From assembly GCA_946811695.1 (NCBI GenBank), contig OX328126.1:82017214-82081213 (forward strand): DNA of 64,000 nt. The letters run 5' to 3'. Every line of letters begins with the position of its first letter. The stretch's first letter is position 1. Both the position numbers and the translations under genes were made by a program. Source of the DNA: Gonocerus acuteangulatus (Eukaryota > Arthropoda > Insecta > Hemiptera > Coreidae). The notes under the pieces are model-generated. The model saw only the letters and a program-made list of their open reading frames with translations. It ran no database searches and had not been told where the DNA came from. Shown here piece by piece: positions 55,101 through 64,000 of this stretch.

Positions 55101-57313
55101 CTACGGTCCTTTATTACTGTTGTGATAAAACTCAGGCATAGTGAAGCACGAGCTTGAGCATTTATATATTCACCTTCGAAATCATTATTAATCCAATTTA
55201 TCAAATCAAATTTATGCAAAACATGCAACAAAAATTCATTATTCTCCATGAGTGAAGCACTAATTTGAAAAAGAGCAATGTCTACGTTGCTTAAATACAA
55301 TGTCCTATAAGTAATTGGGATGTGGAAATCGTTATTGTAAAACAGATTGAAGCCGATAATTGGGGTCATTGTATCGGTTGCAAAAGACTTATATGTATTA
55401 CGTCTCAGTAATGATACACTCAAAAGAGGATTGAGAATGAGTTCAGGCGTTAGTATATCAGTAGTAATCATTTCCGACGGATTACTATGATATCTCAACT
55501 TCAACATACTCAGGTACAAATCGGCCAAGAACCTTGAGAGTGTCACATGACGCAAAACTGATCGGGAAAGTAAATCACAATTTTGATAAGTCGTGTAGTA
55601 TCCTTCTAACTCTATAGTACCGCATTCACCAACCTTCATTGCTCCACTTGATTCATACAGTCTTTCCAAAGTTAACATGAATGTCCTCAAACAGACTTCC
55701 TCATCAGTAGAGCACAAATGTAATATACTCTTTATGACGGACTCGAATTTCTCATTGACAGACTTGATTGGCTTTTCATTCCAGAGATGTATTGGTCTAA
55801 TAAAATGCCCTTTTGAAAATTCTATTTGTTCAGACGCCAAAATTTTAAGAAGGCTGGAGATGCCCTTTGAAAAGTTGTTTCTTAAATTAGGGCTCCATTC
55901 TTGAGGAAATGATTTTAGAATGTAATTCAAATTATCAAGAATACGAATTGACCCATTATTATTGAATATTAGCTCTACTCTCTGATATAGCAATTTAAAA
56001 TTAATTGACCTAAGGCATACTGAATAAAAAGCATTAAATAGAATGCTAATTATATCTCCATGTAGCATTAAAAAGTGTGTAATCTGAAGATCTTTAAATA
56101 GTTGTATAGATAATGCTTCAATAGAAAATGGTTGAAATTCAGGAATCAAATATATCATCATTTTTTCATAACTCCTGCAGAACACTGTAGCAAATGCTTT
56201 TTTGTTTTCAAAATCTGCTTGCATAGCAGAGATGAAAAGGCGATACAATTCTAGAAGTAAAGATTTACTAGACTGTGAGCTATTTAATAAAATGTCCTCT
56301 ATGTATGATACTTCTAACTCTTGTACTGAACAATCGACCCTCGGATGGGTTTTCAAATTGAGGCAGACGGCAGTAACTATATCTAGCAAATTTTCTGAAT
56401 GCTTTGATATTTTTCCAAGCCAAGAGATGAGTTTCACAGCAAATAAATGATTGACAATAAAGCTCCAAGGATGAATCTTGAGTCTCAGAAAATCTTTCTT
56501 TCTTTTATCCACTTTAATCTTTATTTTATTGCACTCTTCATAAGACGAATATAGCAACATGACCCAACCTTCCTCAAAAAGATGATGACAGATTCTGGGC
56601 AAATCTTTATATTCTAGTGACTCAAAGTGCATATGAAGATTCTTTGTTCCATCAGGGTGTAACATTATGTGGTCATAAAGAAGAGTGCAATAATGATTGT
56701 CATTTGTTTTACTGTCCTTCCAATCGGCAATTATTGTTTTTAAAAAACGGAATATCGAATATATAACAATTGAAGCTCTAGAAAGAAATTCTTGAGGACA
56801 ATTTAAATTTGAAGAGCTGCCTTGGAGACCTTGTAAATGCTCCTCACAATGCGAGCCACTCTTCCAACAACGGGAGTCACCACAATCACAGCAACCATAG
56901 TTCAGTGACCTTTCTATTTTGAAGTTATGACTTTTGTGTACAGAATTCCTAAAACACGGGGCACATAATGCACACGAGAGATCTAAAGCACAGTCTAAAC
57001 ATCTGAAAAAAAAATCTCCATTTTCAAATATTTTCCCACAAATTGATAATGAATTAGAGGATTTTAACATACTTTCATTCTTAAAGAAAATGAACTCTTC
57101 AAGAGATTCTAACAGCACAGTATTCAAAACATCTTCTTTCATAATTGGCTCTGGTTGTTGCTCATCCAACGGAGGTAAAATGGCCTTGAATATCCAGTTT
57201 TGCCAATGGTGATAAAAACAATCATAAGTCAAACTTCCTTGTTTAAACTGGCTAAGCCAATTTTGTACAGTTGTGTCCTTGACGTCAATCAACTCCAACA
57301 TTTCTGCCATCAT
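52199..57313 (-). CDS. UBR1/UBR2-type N-degron E3 ubiquitin ligase
   Basis: RING E3 ligase that recognises destabilising N-terminal residues and ubiquitinates the protein for proteasomal decay. Single frame of 1704 codons. UBR-type zinc finger at about residues 92-160 (CGKIFENGDFFFRC, CALC, HKSHNF, CCDCGD), with the two aspartates of CDCGD that bind basic N-termini; a ClpS-like segment at about 205-265; a RING-H2 at about 1036-1155 (CTLCRKQ, CGHPLHKSCW, CPICKF); a C-terminal UBR cap at about 1571-1690 (CPTICLSCGKILC, CGGGNGIFLRVR). Length and order match UBR1/UBR2. The first ATG is 57313; the frame stays open a few codons more, to a splice-acceptor-like TTTGTTCCAG at 57323, so an upstream exon is likely. 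No introns in 5.1 kb and a divergent UBR loop (SLNYGC where relatives have SGGGG.C) suggest a retrocopy or a fast-evolving paralogue, but the full-length frame argues for function. Which UBR paralogue is not settled. Confidence 0.93.
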   Translation of the reverse strand: MMAEMLELIDVKDTTVQNWLSQFKQGSLTYDCFYHHWQNWIFKAILPPLDEQQPEPIMKEDVLNTVLLESLEEFIFFKNESMLKSSNSLSICGKIFENGDFFFRCLDCALDLSCALCAPCFRNSVHKSHNFKIERSLNYGCCDCGDSRCWKSGSHCEEHLQGLQGSSSNLNCPQEFLSRASIVIYSIFRFLKTIIADWKDSKTNDNHYCTLLYDHIMLHPDGTKNLHMHFESLEYKDLPRICHHLFEEGWVMLLYSSYEECNKIKIKVDKRKKDFLRLKIHPWSFIVNHLFAVKLISWLGKISKHSENLLDIVTAVCLNLKTHPRVDCSVQELEVSYIEDILLNSSQSSKSLLLELYRLFISAMQADFENKKAFATVFCRSYEKMMIYLIPEFQPFSIEALSIQLFKDLQITHFLMLHGDIISILFNAFYSVCLRSINFKLLYQRVELIFNNNGSIRILDNLNYILKSFPQEWSPNLRNNFSKGISSLLKILASEQIEFSKGHFIRPIHLWNEKPIKSVNEKFESVIKSILHLCSTDEEVCLRTFMLTLERLYESSGAMKVGECGTIELEGYYTTYQNCDLLSRSVLRHVTLSRFLADLYLSMLKLRYHSNPSEMITTDILTPELILNPLLSVSLLRRNTYKSFATDTMTPIIGFNLFYNNDFHIPITYRTLYLSNVDIALFQISASLMENNEFLLHVLHKFDLINWINNDFEGEYINAQARASLCLSFITTVIKDRRIPQIGDLTIDECLKYEIACILSQESVTLADLTKILAVRGFDKDKVRAACDRFVTVRKVGFGEEEVCNLEEKTICDMKDYNKISTSQKTDWEQTKAWCNSIARWLPKELPKFIGPFRSISKILHCDIMLWLMNCILKRSKFPMTESFSHNLLLQILYLIGLALQDEECNVLAFINAAKKWHLEDLLENLLDFKHLLSQRESLQWLLEKYRSQADGSQPKVNQETQKDVEQFPPCSTVEAQQTDHLSNDIIDFKFGNEQKRSIMFTMSNLQKKMLQDNSNAMKLFSSEEFNEEATSNMTAVCTLCRKQENMTPDSSTMVSPAYIQKSKVLTENYDKIVEWTLLFGLNVPFAIHINSCGHPLHKSCWEEYREKSKNKKDFNNSVMEDKNYILKTISMPIQWISLGPRSNKGDSIEYTCPICKFSSNSVLPVATSKVYSMQSEMTFPAWVETTLWKDQPSLSIQKCSESSCIILDSPANKNRVTSLSGADLSASSSIQIVDVVETPADIELVKDPSVTRDMPNQERSLIETFVSTLSSECEILSPVENNFLLVWLSCSYTIRVTEKVLNMSDKPLLGGLDFNQKCSIENLIKLSSSIFIMYKDKIEELDVQNKIWSAILKLQSPDWPNIFLWDCFVLLLPVAIKLSSSSNYNGCLQAVSFDANVFRFILLLNFAQIILYTDMNEFIFLESDITSDDTKCLATIIKEFKNCSGVNTIAIWNLLKSSSLPFLRCSAIFYHFLSGMQPTEALNEIGGDTYENILSFLRIPNTCKDLFDCPYVNRIFGNWASLELVQSARCGSKVLDLKRVRTLIDLPSDYSELIYQVSAFSCSAWIEEYVRCPTICLSCGKILCSNEHLTSQHTLNNSTVGFCTYHSDVCGGGNGIFLRVRPCTVILLSSNKKIGRFLPSPYVDDKGISYPSSSEGSQLRLCPKKYKELEELWLSHRFSTKFDSVDDFPFFYENTSLTNWHLM

Positions 57314-57444
57314 TAAAATACCCTGGAACAAAGACCATCACTAATAAAGAATAATATAGTTTCTGGAAAAACTGTATCTCACTTCCACTGCCACAAATTA
57401 TCACTTTTTATGTTAACTAATTGAGCCAGCTAGTTATAATGAAA

Positions 57445-57540
57445 CAAGTCTTTCATGTAGGAGCTGCATAACTAAGCACTTTCCTCAGAAGGCAGAAAAT
57501 CTATACTCCATTCCTGATTTGTTTAAAATATCCTATCTCT
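57445..57540. mobile_element. TIR-family right-end fragment upstream of UBR
   Basis: Complement reads TGAGGAAAGTGCTTAGTTAT then GCAGCTCCTACATGAAAGAC, as at the right end of 36079-37035. It lies about 130 bases upstream of the UBR start codon, in the probable promoter or first intron. Confidence 0.65.
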
Positions 57541-57576
57541 CTACATATATATGTATGTGTATGTGTATATATATAT

Positions 57577-58706
57577 TGTGGTGTTTTTGTTGGGGAAGAA
57601 AAATAAAATTGGAATATATTTGAAAGTTAATATAGGAAATGTTGATTTAGAAAAGTTTATATTATTATATTTCCTTATATCTCAGGGTTCATTTAAAATA
57701 TTACCAAACTCACCACATACGGACTTATGAATAACCATTTGAATAATTAAATTAATTTAATAAATTTTCTGAAATAAAAAGCATGAGAAATATATTATTA
57801 GTACCACTTCTTACCATTGGTCATTTTATGTGTTGAGACCATATTAAATACCAGGAGAAAGGTTCATTATAAATAAAATAGAGTTGGAAATAATTGACTT
57901 ATATTGAAGAAAAGATATAATTTTAGATTTTGCATGGCTGTGATATAAAAAGAATATAAAAATAGTGCTTGACTCACATATTTGTATCAATGTTGGGTTA
58001 TTAAGAAATGTTTAGAACATATTTAAAATATTAACTTATATATTAAAATATAACTATTGGCCATTATGAAACTTTAGATAGCTTTAAGAATTTAATTAAA
58101 GATTGGCAGTGAGTGAGTTATACTCAGCTTGTTTTACGGATGATGTTCTTGAAGTGAAGAGGCAGGCTGCTTGTAGTCGTGTTGAGGAGATGGATGGTCG
58201 GCTGTTAGATCTTGGAGTTGTGTCTCCCCATCATGTCCAGGTGAAGTGCTCGGTGTCAGGCTGTGGTGGTGCAAAGGGTGCTCTCTCGCCCTTGGCTGGC
58301 GTTGAAGTGAGAGTGAGTGGTGGGGGAAGGCCCTACTTATAGAGGCGTACTCCCACCACACCAAGGGTGTCTGACTTCTTCGTCCTTCCCTGGATTTTCC
58401 TGTCCATACTTGGAAACACCTCTATCGTTATCTTCCTGGGAACTTGTATACCTTATCGCTCCTAGCCGAGATATTTGGACTCTTCTATTTACTTAACACT
58501 GCCTTTTTGAAAAAATAAATACTGCCAAATTAAGCACTGCCAATTGCTACCTCTTTTATTACTCTTTTATTTATTTTATTGATTGACAAATGATAATATT
58601 TGTGATGGACTTATGAAATATAAGTTAGCCTTTATTTTGAATAGGAATGCTACTCTTTGCTATGCCAGAAACTGACCTTTTCTAGAGCACCCCCTTTTAT
58701 ATCATT

Positions 58707-58709
<3 letters not shown>
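57577..58709. mobile_element. Solo LTR B
   Basis: 1133 bp with TGTGGTG..ATCATTACA ends, set between TA-rich tracts. The outer parts match solo LTR A and the last bases match the Gypsy LTR end (ATATCATTACA). The middle third is GC-richer and unlike LTR A. Short frames on both strands in the middle are not genes. Confidence 0.82.
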
Positions 58710-58773
<64 letters not shown>

Positions 58774-58811
58774 TGTATTTTATGTACTGATATTGTTTAA
58801 GTAAATAAATA

Positions 58812-58875
<64 letters not shown>
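58710..58875. repeat. Two (AT)n microsatellites
   Basis: TA runs at 58710-58771 and 58815-58875 separated by a short spacer. Confidence 0.95.
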
Positions 58876-58879
<4 letters not shown>

Positions 58880-59164
58880 TAAGGGCAACCTAAAACTAAA
58901 GAGAAAAAATTCGAAAATACAGAAAAGCTGGGTTGGGGCCTTTCCCTAGAGCTTTTCATTTACATGCAAGAATTCCCGACAAACAGCTCGACGCACTACC
59001 AAGCGTCATGTCCCCGCATCATCCTCCTCAAGCCACTTACAAAATGTATCGATATCCCCCAAAAATCTAAAGTTGAATAAAAGAGGCAAAGTTCCAGGCT
59101 CCTCCCAAAAACAGTTTTCCAGAGAACGTTATGAAAGAATTGGCCAAGTTTTAGACCCTTAATA
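58876..59164. other. No gene seen
   Basis: Unrecognised sequence between the microsatellites and the MITE. Confidence 0.4.
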
Positions 59165-59455
59165 CTTTGTCCAGAACCTAATACTACCCTCTTACTTTTT
59201 TGTGCGTTTCCAACTTGGCCAGTTTTGGTTAGCGATGACCCTTTTAACGCTTATAGAGTTCATATAAATCTGATCGTTTTAAGTCATCAGAGAGTTTATA
59301 ATAACCCCGAATCGTTACCCTAAGGGCCTGAATCATTAAATGCCAAGAATTTTATAATTAATCAAATCGTCATAGCGGCCATCATTAAACAAAAACTGTC
59401 CAAGTTGGAAATGCACAAAAAAGTAAGTGGGTATTATTAGATTCTTGACTGGGTA
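59165..59455. mobile_element. MITE with 70-bp inverted ends
   Basis: Left end CAGAACCTAATACTACCC, CTTACTTTTTTGTGCGTTTC and CAACTTGGCCAGTTTT; the right end is the complement with a few changes. About 285 bp, non-coding. Confidence 0.78.
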
Positions 59456-59717
59456 TTAACCCTTTCTCTACGATTTACTTGTACAGCAGTCGAGTGCTCC
59501 TCGTATCTCTCACATTCTTTCTGTTCTCATTTCTCGACTACAGAGTTATGTAGTGTTACCAAACGTACTTCTAGTGTTAGTCTGTCGCTATTTTGTGGGT
59601 ATTTGAATCAACTCTTTGATCATTTGAGCAATTCAGACAAATTGAGTCTCATTGCCTTCTCAGCCCATTCACCCTGTCAACCCTCGTCAAATTACCGTTA
59701 GTTTCTATACCTCTGTA

Positions 59718-60933
59718 CAGTGATGTGAAATACCCGGGTATTTATTCTTCAGGGTAAGTACCCAATTTCATAAATACCCGGGTATTTAAGGCAGTTTAAC
59801 TAAACTGCGACTCGAAGTAATCGAATATTGTAAAATGTGATGGATCTTGCCAGTTTAGAGGTGTTGCAATTCTGCAACTACTGACTGCAGTTCTTTTCAA
59901 ATACACATATGTATTTGTGTCATTTTACAAAGTTAAATTGACAACTAGAATAATATGTTGAAAAATCATAAGTTAACTTTATTATTTTAGTGTTTTATTT
60001 CATAACCAGTGAGTGTAAAAATTAAGCCTATTAACATTTATACAGATAATAACATATTTCCGAAAAGATCAACTGATTTCAATCCCATGCTTTACTCACA
60101 CACAAAATCATGGCATCAAGTATTTCACCAGGTTTCAAATTCCAACCTTGAGATGAAGGGTTCAACAAGTCTCCATCAAGATGTACTTTACCAACACCAA
60201 ACTGAATGCGTTTCTCCCATTTAGTTAGCACAAGTTTTCCCTCAGTTTTTTGAAGAGAAGAATCTAAGATTTCTTGTTGATGAGTTTTCTGTAAATTCTG
60301 AACCTTTCTTATGAACTGTGTAGACCAAAGAGGCATTTAACTGCATGGCAGTGATAAGTTCAACAATTGGATCAAGGATGTTAACTAGTTTCCCAACTCG
60401 GACCCAAAACACTCTGTCATCAAGAAGCTAAATTTTCATTTCTGGTGAGATTTCCGCTTCCTGTAATGTTGTATCATACTTTATGAGCGTAATTTCAAAT
60501 AATATTAACAAGGATCACAAACCACTTGGTTTTGAACTATTATAATAAACATTAAAAGCCTGGTTATTACACTTGATAAGTGTTTCTTTTTTTTCTAACA
60601 GGTATAATTTCTTTAGCCCTTAATAAATAATAATTGAATAGACTTCATTAAAACATTTTAAAAGTAATTAATCTATGTAAAAGTATCATGAAAATTCATA
60701 GATATGCATTAAGTTGTAAATACCCAAAATATCCGGACCGACTTTTAACATTCTTTAAAATATTACTGGGTAATTATTAATGTTTATTTACTTTTTATGG
60801 TGAAATGGGTGAGTTTCAGTCCTTGTTTGTACCAAAAAGTATTTAAAGAACTTGTATCAAGCTCAAAAATTGAAATTACCCACTTTTTGGGTATTTACCT
60901 TCCCTATGGGTAAATACCCACTGGGTATTTACC
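59718..60933. mobile_element. Second hAT-type copy, right end lost
   Basis: Starts CAGTGATGTGAAATACCCGG and follows 33868-35764 (TAAACTGCGACTCGAAGTAA, GTAAAATGTGATGGATC, TTGGATCAAGGATGTTAACT, CACTTGGTTTTGAACTATTA) with an internal deletion of about 0.7 kb that includes the dimerisation domain. It ends CACTGGGTATTTACC without the outer CAGTG. Confidence 0.82.
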
Positions 60934-61108
60934 GTACTTTCCTAACAACTTGTTTTAGCAAAATTATTTCACTTTTAGCTCTTAAAGTGTTAACATCTTA
61001 CAATTGTGTTTTGGTAAATTTAGAAAAACTGTTTTATTGTTTATAATAATCGTTTTATTTATGAAAATAAATTGTATATACATAAATAAAAAAAGTTTTA
61101 AACTAACA

Positions 61109-61503
61109 ATAACAGAAAAACAGTAAAAATATTATTTTTTTACGGAACAGGTTAAAGGTAATTTTTACATTCGTTAACGTTTCTTGAAAAGATCCAACAA
61201 ACTTTTATTAGGGTAATTTGGAACTTTACAGCACTAAAATCAAATAAAAAAATGAACAACCATACAGAACAAACAAATAAAAACTAAATACAAACAAACA
61301 TATATTATATAATAATAATTAATCTTCATCTGTATTTAGTTTTTATTTGTTTGTTCTGTATGGTTCTGAATTTTTTAAATTGCTTTTTAGTGCTATAAAG
61401 TTAATAAAAGTTCATTGCATCTTTTCAAGAAACGTTAATGAATATCAAAATTATCTTTAACCCGTTCCATAAAAAATAATATTTTTAACTGTTTTTCTGT
61501 TAT
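61109..61503. repeat. 395-bp inverted repeat beside a transposase relic
   Basis: The arms ATAACAGAAAAACAGT, CGGAACAGGTTAAAGGTAAT, AAACAAATAAAAACTAAATAC and their complements meet near 61315. It adjoins the DDE relic at 61530-62300 and may represent terminal inverted repeats of that element. Confidence 0.8.
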
Positions 61504-61529
61504 TTCTGGAAAATTACCTAAGTCATCCG

Positions 61530-62300
61530 AAGTGACGCTTTCAAATGGAAGTTTCTTGCCAACCATTGGCTTTAACCTTTGCAGCTAATGTATTTTCAAC
61601 GTACATCTGCCACTTCATCCTATTCAATATGTCATCTGAGTAACCAAGATCAGTCGTTTTACAAACTGATTCTGGAGGAAAGCTGCTATTTTGAAATAAA
61701 TACCAATTTTTGGAAGCATTTTATTGTCTAATTTTTTATCAAGAAGTTGGAATTTTTGCTTTAACGTACCATATACTGATTCAACAGGCCAACAGATTTT
61801 TGTTACAAATCTAGATTCCTTTGATTCAGCAATTGTTAATTGGTTTTGTTTGCCTTTTAAGGCTAGTATTAAAACTTGAAAGCCCTTATTTTATAAATCA
61901 GTTTTTATGTCACGAAAACCTCGGTCCACTATACAAATATCACCCAGTATCATCAATTAGCACAAGCCTCGTGGATCACTTACTGCCTCCTTCATGATAC
62001 CGGTAGAACCAATATATTGTTGCATCATTCATATTTGCTAGTTATGGTCCTAACATATAAAGTATGTAACCATCAGTCGTAAATGGTTTGCATAGAGGCA
62101 CTTTTTTCTGTACAGAAAATGATTTTCTTTGATATTCGGTGTTATAACTTTTTGGATGATGTGAACATGTACCCATCGTATGTAACACGAACTTATTACC
62201 GGCATTATGCAGTTATTTTGCGAGAATTTTAGTGTGGTTTTCAATAAGGTCAGCTCTATTTGCCACACCAATTCCAAAACGAGTAGGGAGCACAATGATC
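61530..62300 (-). pseudogene. DDE transposase relic (PIF/Harbinger-like)
   Basis: Minus strand, with frame changes: FVLHTMGTCSHHPKSYNTEY, QRKSFSVQKKVPLCKPF, TTDGYI, then MNDATIYWFYR. The order YQR.SyS..K..PL.KP....TDGYI..GPY.A..NDA matches a DDE-type family that I recall from arthropod genomes, close to IS5/Harbinger. Many stops. The exact superfamily is uncertain. Confidence 0.55.
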
Positions 62301-62362
62301 AACAGATAACAATGTTTTATGAACAAATATTTAATAAGTAGTCAAAAAATATTAAATATATT

Positions 62363-62492
<130 letters not shown>

Positions 62493-62639
62493 TTATTTAT
62501 TTCCTTCCCTAAGTAACCCTTAAGGAAGGGAGTTTATTGTTATTTTCTACATGTGCCGTACATGACAAATGTACATAGCATGTAATTGATTACATATTAA
62601 TATTTATATTCTTTATGATTACATTCTAAATGTATATAT

Positions 62640-62690
<51 letters not shown>
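62640..62690. repeat. (AT)n microsatellite
   Basis: TA run directly followed by the palindrome at 62686-62745. Confidence 0.95.
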
Positions 62691-62691
<1 letters not shown>

Positions 62692-62745
62692 TTGTTTTTT
62701 GTAGCAATAGGTCCTTATGACCTATTGGCTACAAAAAACAAGAAT
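62686..62745. repeat. Palindrome, 28-bp arms
   Basis: ATTCTTGTTTTTTGTAGC, AATAGGTCC, centre TTAT, then the complement with one extra base. Possibly the end of a mobile element. Confidence 0.85.
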
Positions 62746-63081
62746 ATTGGAAGTTGGAGGTCAACAATGGAAGAAAAAGTATATATAAATGAATGCAATG
62801 TCACCAAAAGCCGAATTATTTTTTCTTCTGAAAGTCTTAAGAAAGATGCATATTTTAATTTTTTTATTCATTCCGATCATACAACTCAATCACGAGATAT
62901 AAATTGTCATAGAAATTTTGGTTTTAATTTTTTTATTCGACGGTGGGTACACATACAGAGCTTAAGGGACTATTTTGATCCTCAAAATTTCAAGCAAAAA
63001 CCTCTCTGGGGTAAAAAACCCATGCTTACCCGGCTACAGCCTTTTAAACTAAAACCCTCATTTGTATTAAATTTCTTTTAA
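62692..63081 (+). other. Unrecognised 129-codon open frame
   Basis: Starts inside the palindrome and has no domain, motif or hydrophobic pattern I recognise. It may be a chance frame or the remnant of a transposon. Listed only because it is the longest frame in this part of the window. Confidence 0.2.
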
Positions 63082-63486
63082 ACTCAAAAGGGAATAGTAT
63101 TTATAATTTGAAATAACTATAATAAGCATTTTTAATTACCTTTTCTATATTAGCAGGAGCTCCTCCCAAGATGTGAAAGTTATTCTGCAAGATTGAGAGA
63201 AACAGTGAAGGCTCAAAGTCTAAACCAAAGTGGCCTGGTACAGACTCTAATATTAACAGATGAGTCACTGTTGGCAACACTGCCTCCTATTAAAATAATA
63301 ATCAATGAAGTCTGGAATGAAAGGCTCTGGGTTTTATGTAAACAACGACTACTACACTTCCTCCAGCCGGCAATCGGAGAAATAAAACTATAAATAACCT
63401 CAAGGCAGAATTGAATAAACATTTGCTTCCGATGAACATCCCTTTCCACCTTCTGCTTGCTAATTATCTCTAAGTGCTAGTTAGTA

Positions 63487-63560
63487 TTTTAAAAAAACTC
63501 CCACTCACAGGAATTGCATCATCTTAGCATCCTCTCGTAGTTGTTCCTAGTTATAGGCCG
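63487..63560. mobile_element. TIR-family left-end fragment
   Basis: AAAAAAACTCCCACTCACAGG, TTGCATCATCTTAGCATCC and GTTCCTAGTTA match the family's left terminus. Confidence 0.5.
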
Positions 63561-63649
63561 TCATCGTTTACAGCACTCTATTCCTCTTTCAGTCATAGAC
63601 CACATACTTACAATAAGTTAGTTATTTTATATTTGACTGCCAAAATAAT

Positions 63650-63780
63650 CACTAGAAATAATTTATATGGCAAAACAACGTTTGCTAGTGTATATAGGTA
63701 TATGTATGTATGTGTGTGTATATATATATATAATAGCTGACCCGGCAAATGTTGTTTTGCCATATACATTATTTTTAGTG
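63650..63780. repeat. Inverted repeat flanking a TA/TG tract
   Basis: CACTAGAAATAATTTATATG..GGCAAAACAACGTTTGC on the left and its complement (GCAAATGTTGTTTTGCC..TTTTTAGTG) on the right, 50 bases apart. The right arm carries an extra GACCCG. Non-coding. Nothing recognised from 63781 to the end. Confidence 0.75.
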
Positions 63781-64000
63781 AATATTTTGTTAGTAAAATA
63801 ATAATCCTGTAACTGTTACAGGATCTCGTTGTTTAATATTTATGCAATATTCGTTTTGTCCCTTCCAGAATATAAGTATTGGTTAGTGTCGTATGAATGG
63901 TGTGTATTAGCATTGGGACCAACAATGTAACACTCAACATCTAAAGCGGAACCACATGGGACGGATACTAAACAAGGCGGATACAAATCACCTCTGGCAG

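Noticed and set aside
57314..57331. Start of the UBR protein at the TTG at 57331
   Set aside because: No ATG there, and TTTGTTCCAG just inside looks like a splice acceptor. The first ATG is 57313.
58103..58364. Overlapping open frames on both strands
   Set aside because: They fall in the GC-rich middle of solo LTR B and have no recognised domain.
49753..58709. UBR gene as the cargo of a single LTR retrotransposon
   Set aside because: The two LTRs are alike only in their outer parts and differ in length (about 976 and 1133 bp). The LTRs of one insertion begin identical, as in the Gypsy element here. Independent solo LTRs are simpler.

Overview
This is an AT-rich animal nuclear genome window, most likely from an arthropod and plausibly an insect. 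The evidence is spliced genes with GT-AG introns, Ty3/Gypsy, jockey-like, RTE-like, mariner, hAT and DDE transposon remnants, tRNA- and 5S-derived SINEs, and long (AT)n tracts. Nothing identifies the species. Hemiptera is only a guess.

Two host genes are supported. (1) A multiple inositol polyphosphate phosphatase (MINPP1) gene on the minus strand (29882 down to 5755). I rebuilt it from nine exons; every intron is GT-AG and all exon phases join. It encodes about 439 residues with a signal peptide, the RHGTRYP catalytic motif and a distal HD motif. Its 24 kb length comes mostly from transposons in the introns, including a near-intact Ty3/Gypsy element in intron 3. (2) A UBR1/UBR2-type N-degron E3 ligase on the minus strand (57313-52199). 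It is one uninterrupted reading frame of about 1704 codons, flanked by two diverged solo LTRs in the same orientation.

Layout: 0-0.9 kb nested SINEs; 1-5 kb no gene apart from a LINE RNase H relic; 5.7-29.9 kb MINPP1, with foldback elements, two LINE relics, the Gypsy element (16.1-22.5 kb), a terminal-inverted-repeat element with an internal tandem array, a hAT relic, a mariner relic and a SINE in its introns; 30-49 kb a transposon graveyard (jockey-like 3' end, Gypsy relic, a hAT copy with 8-bp target duplication, SINEs, MITEs, tandem repeats); 49.7-58.9 kb the UBR gene between solo LTRs; 59-64 kb MITEs, a second hAT copy, an inverted repeat, a DDE transposase relic and microsatellites.

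The most unusual signal is a shared SINE 3' tail. It is a short hairpin-forming module beginning GGCGCTAATG and ending GCGCC. It sits at the end of a tRNA-derived SINE and of a 5S rRNA-derived SINE. It also appears almost alone, as inserts of roughly 30-45 bp plus an A-rich tail, three times, each flanked by a target-site duplication.
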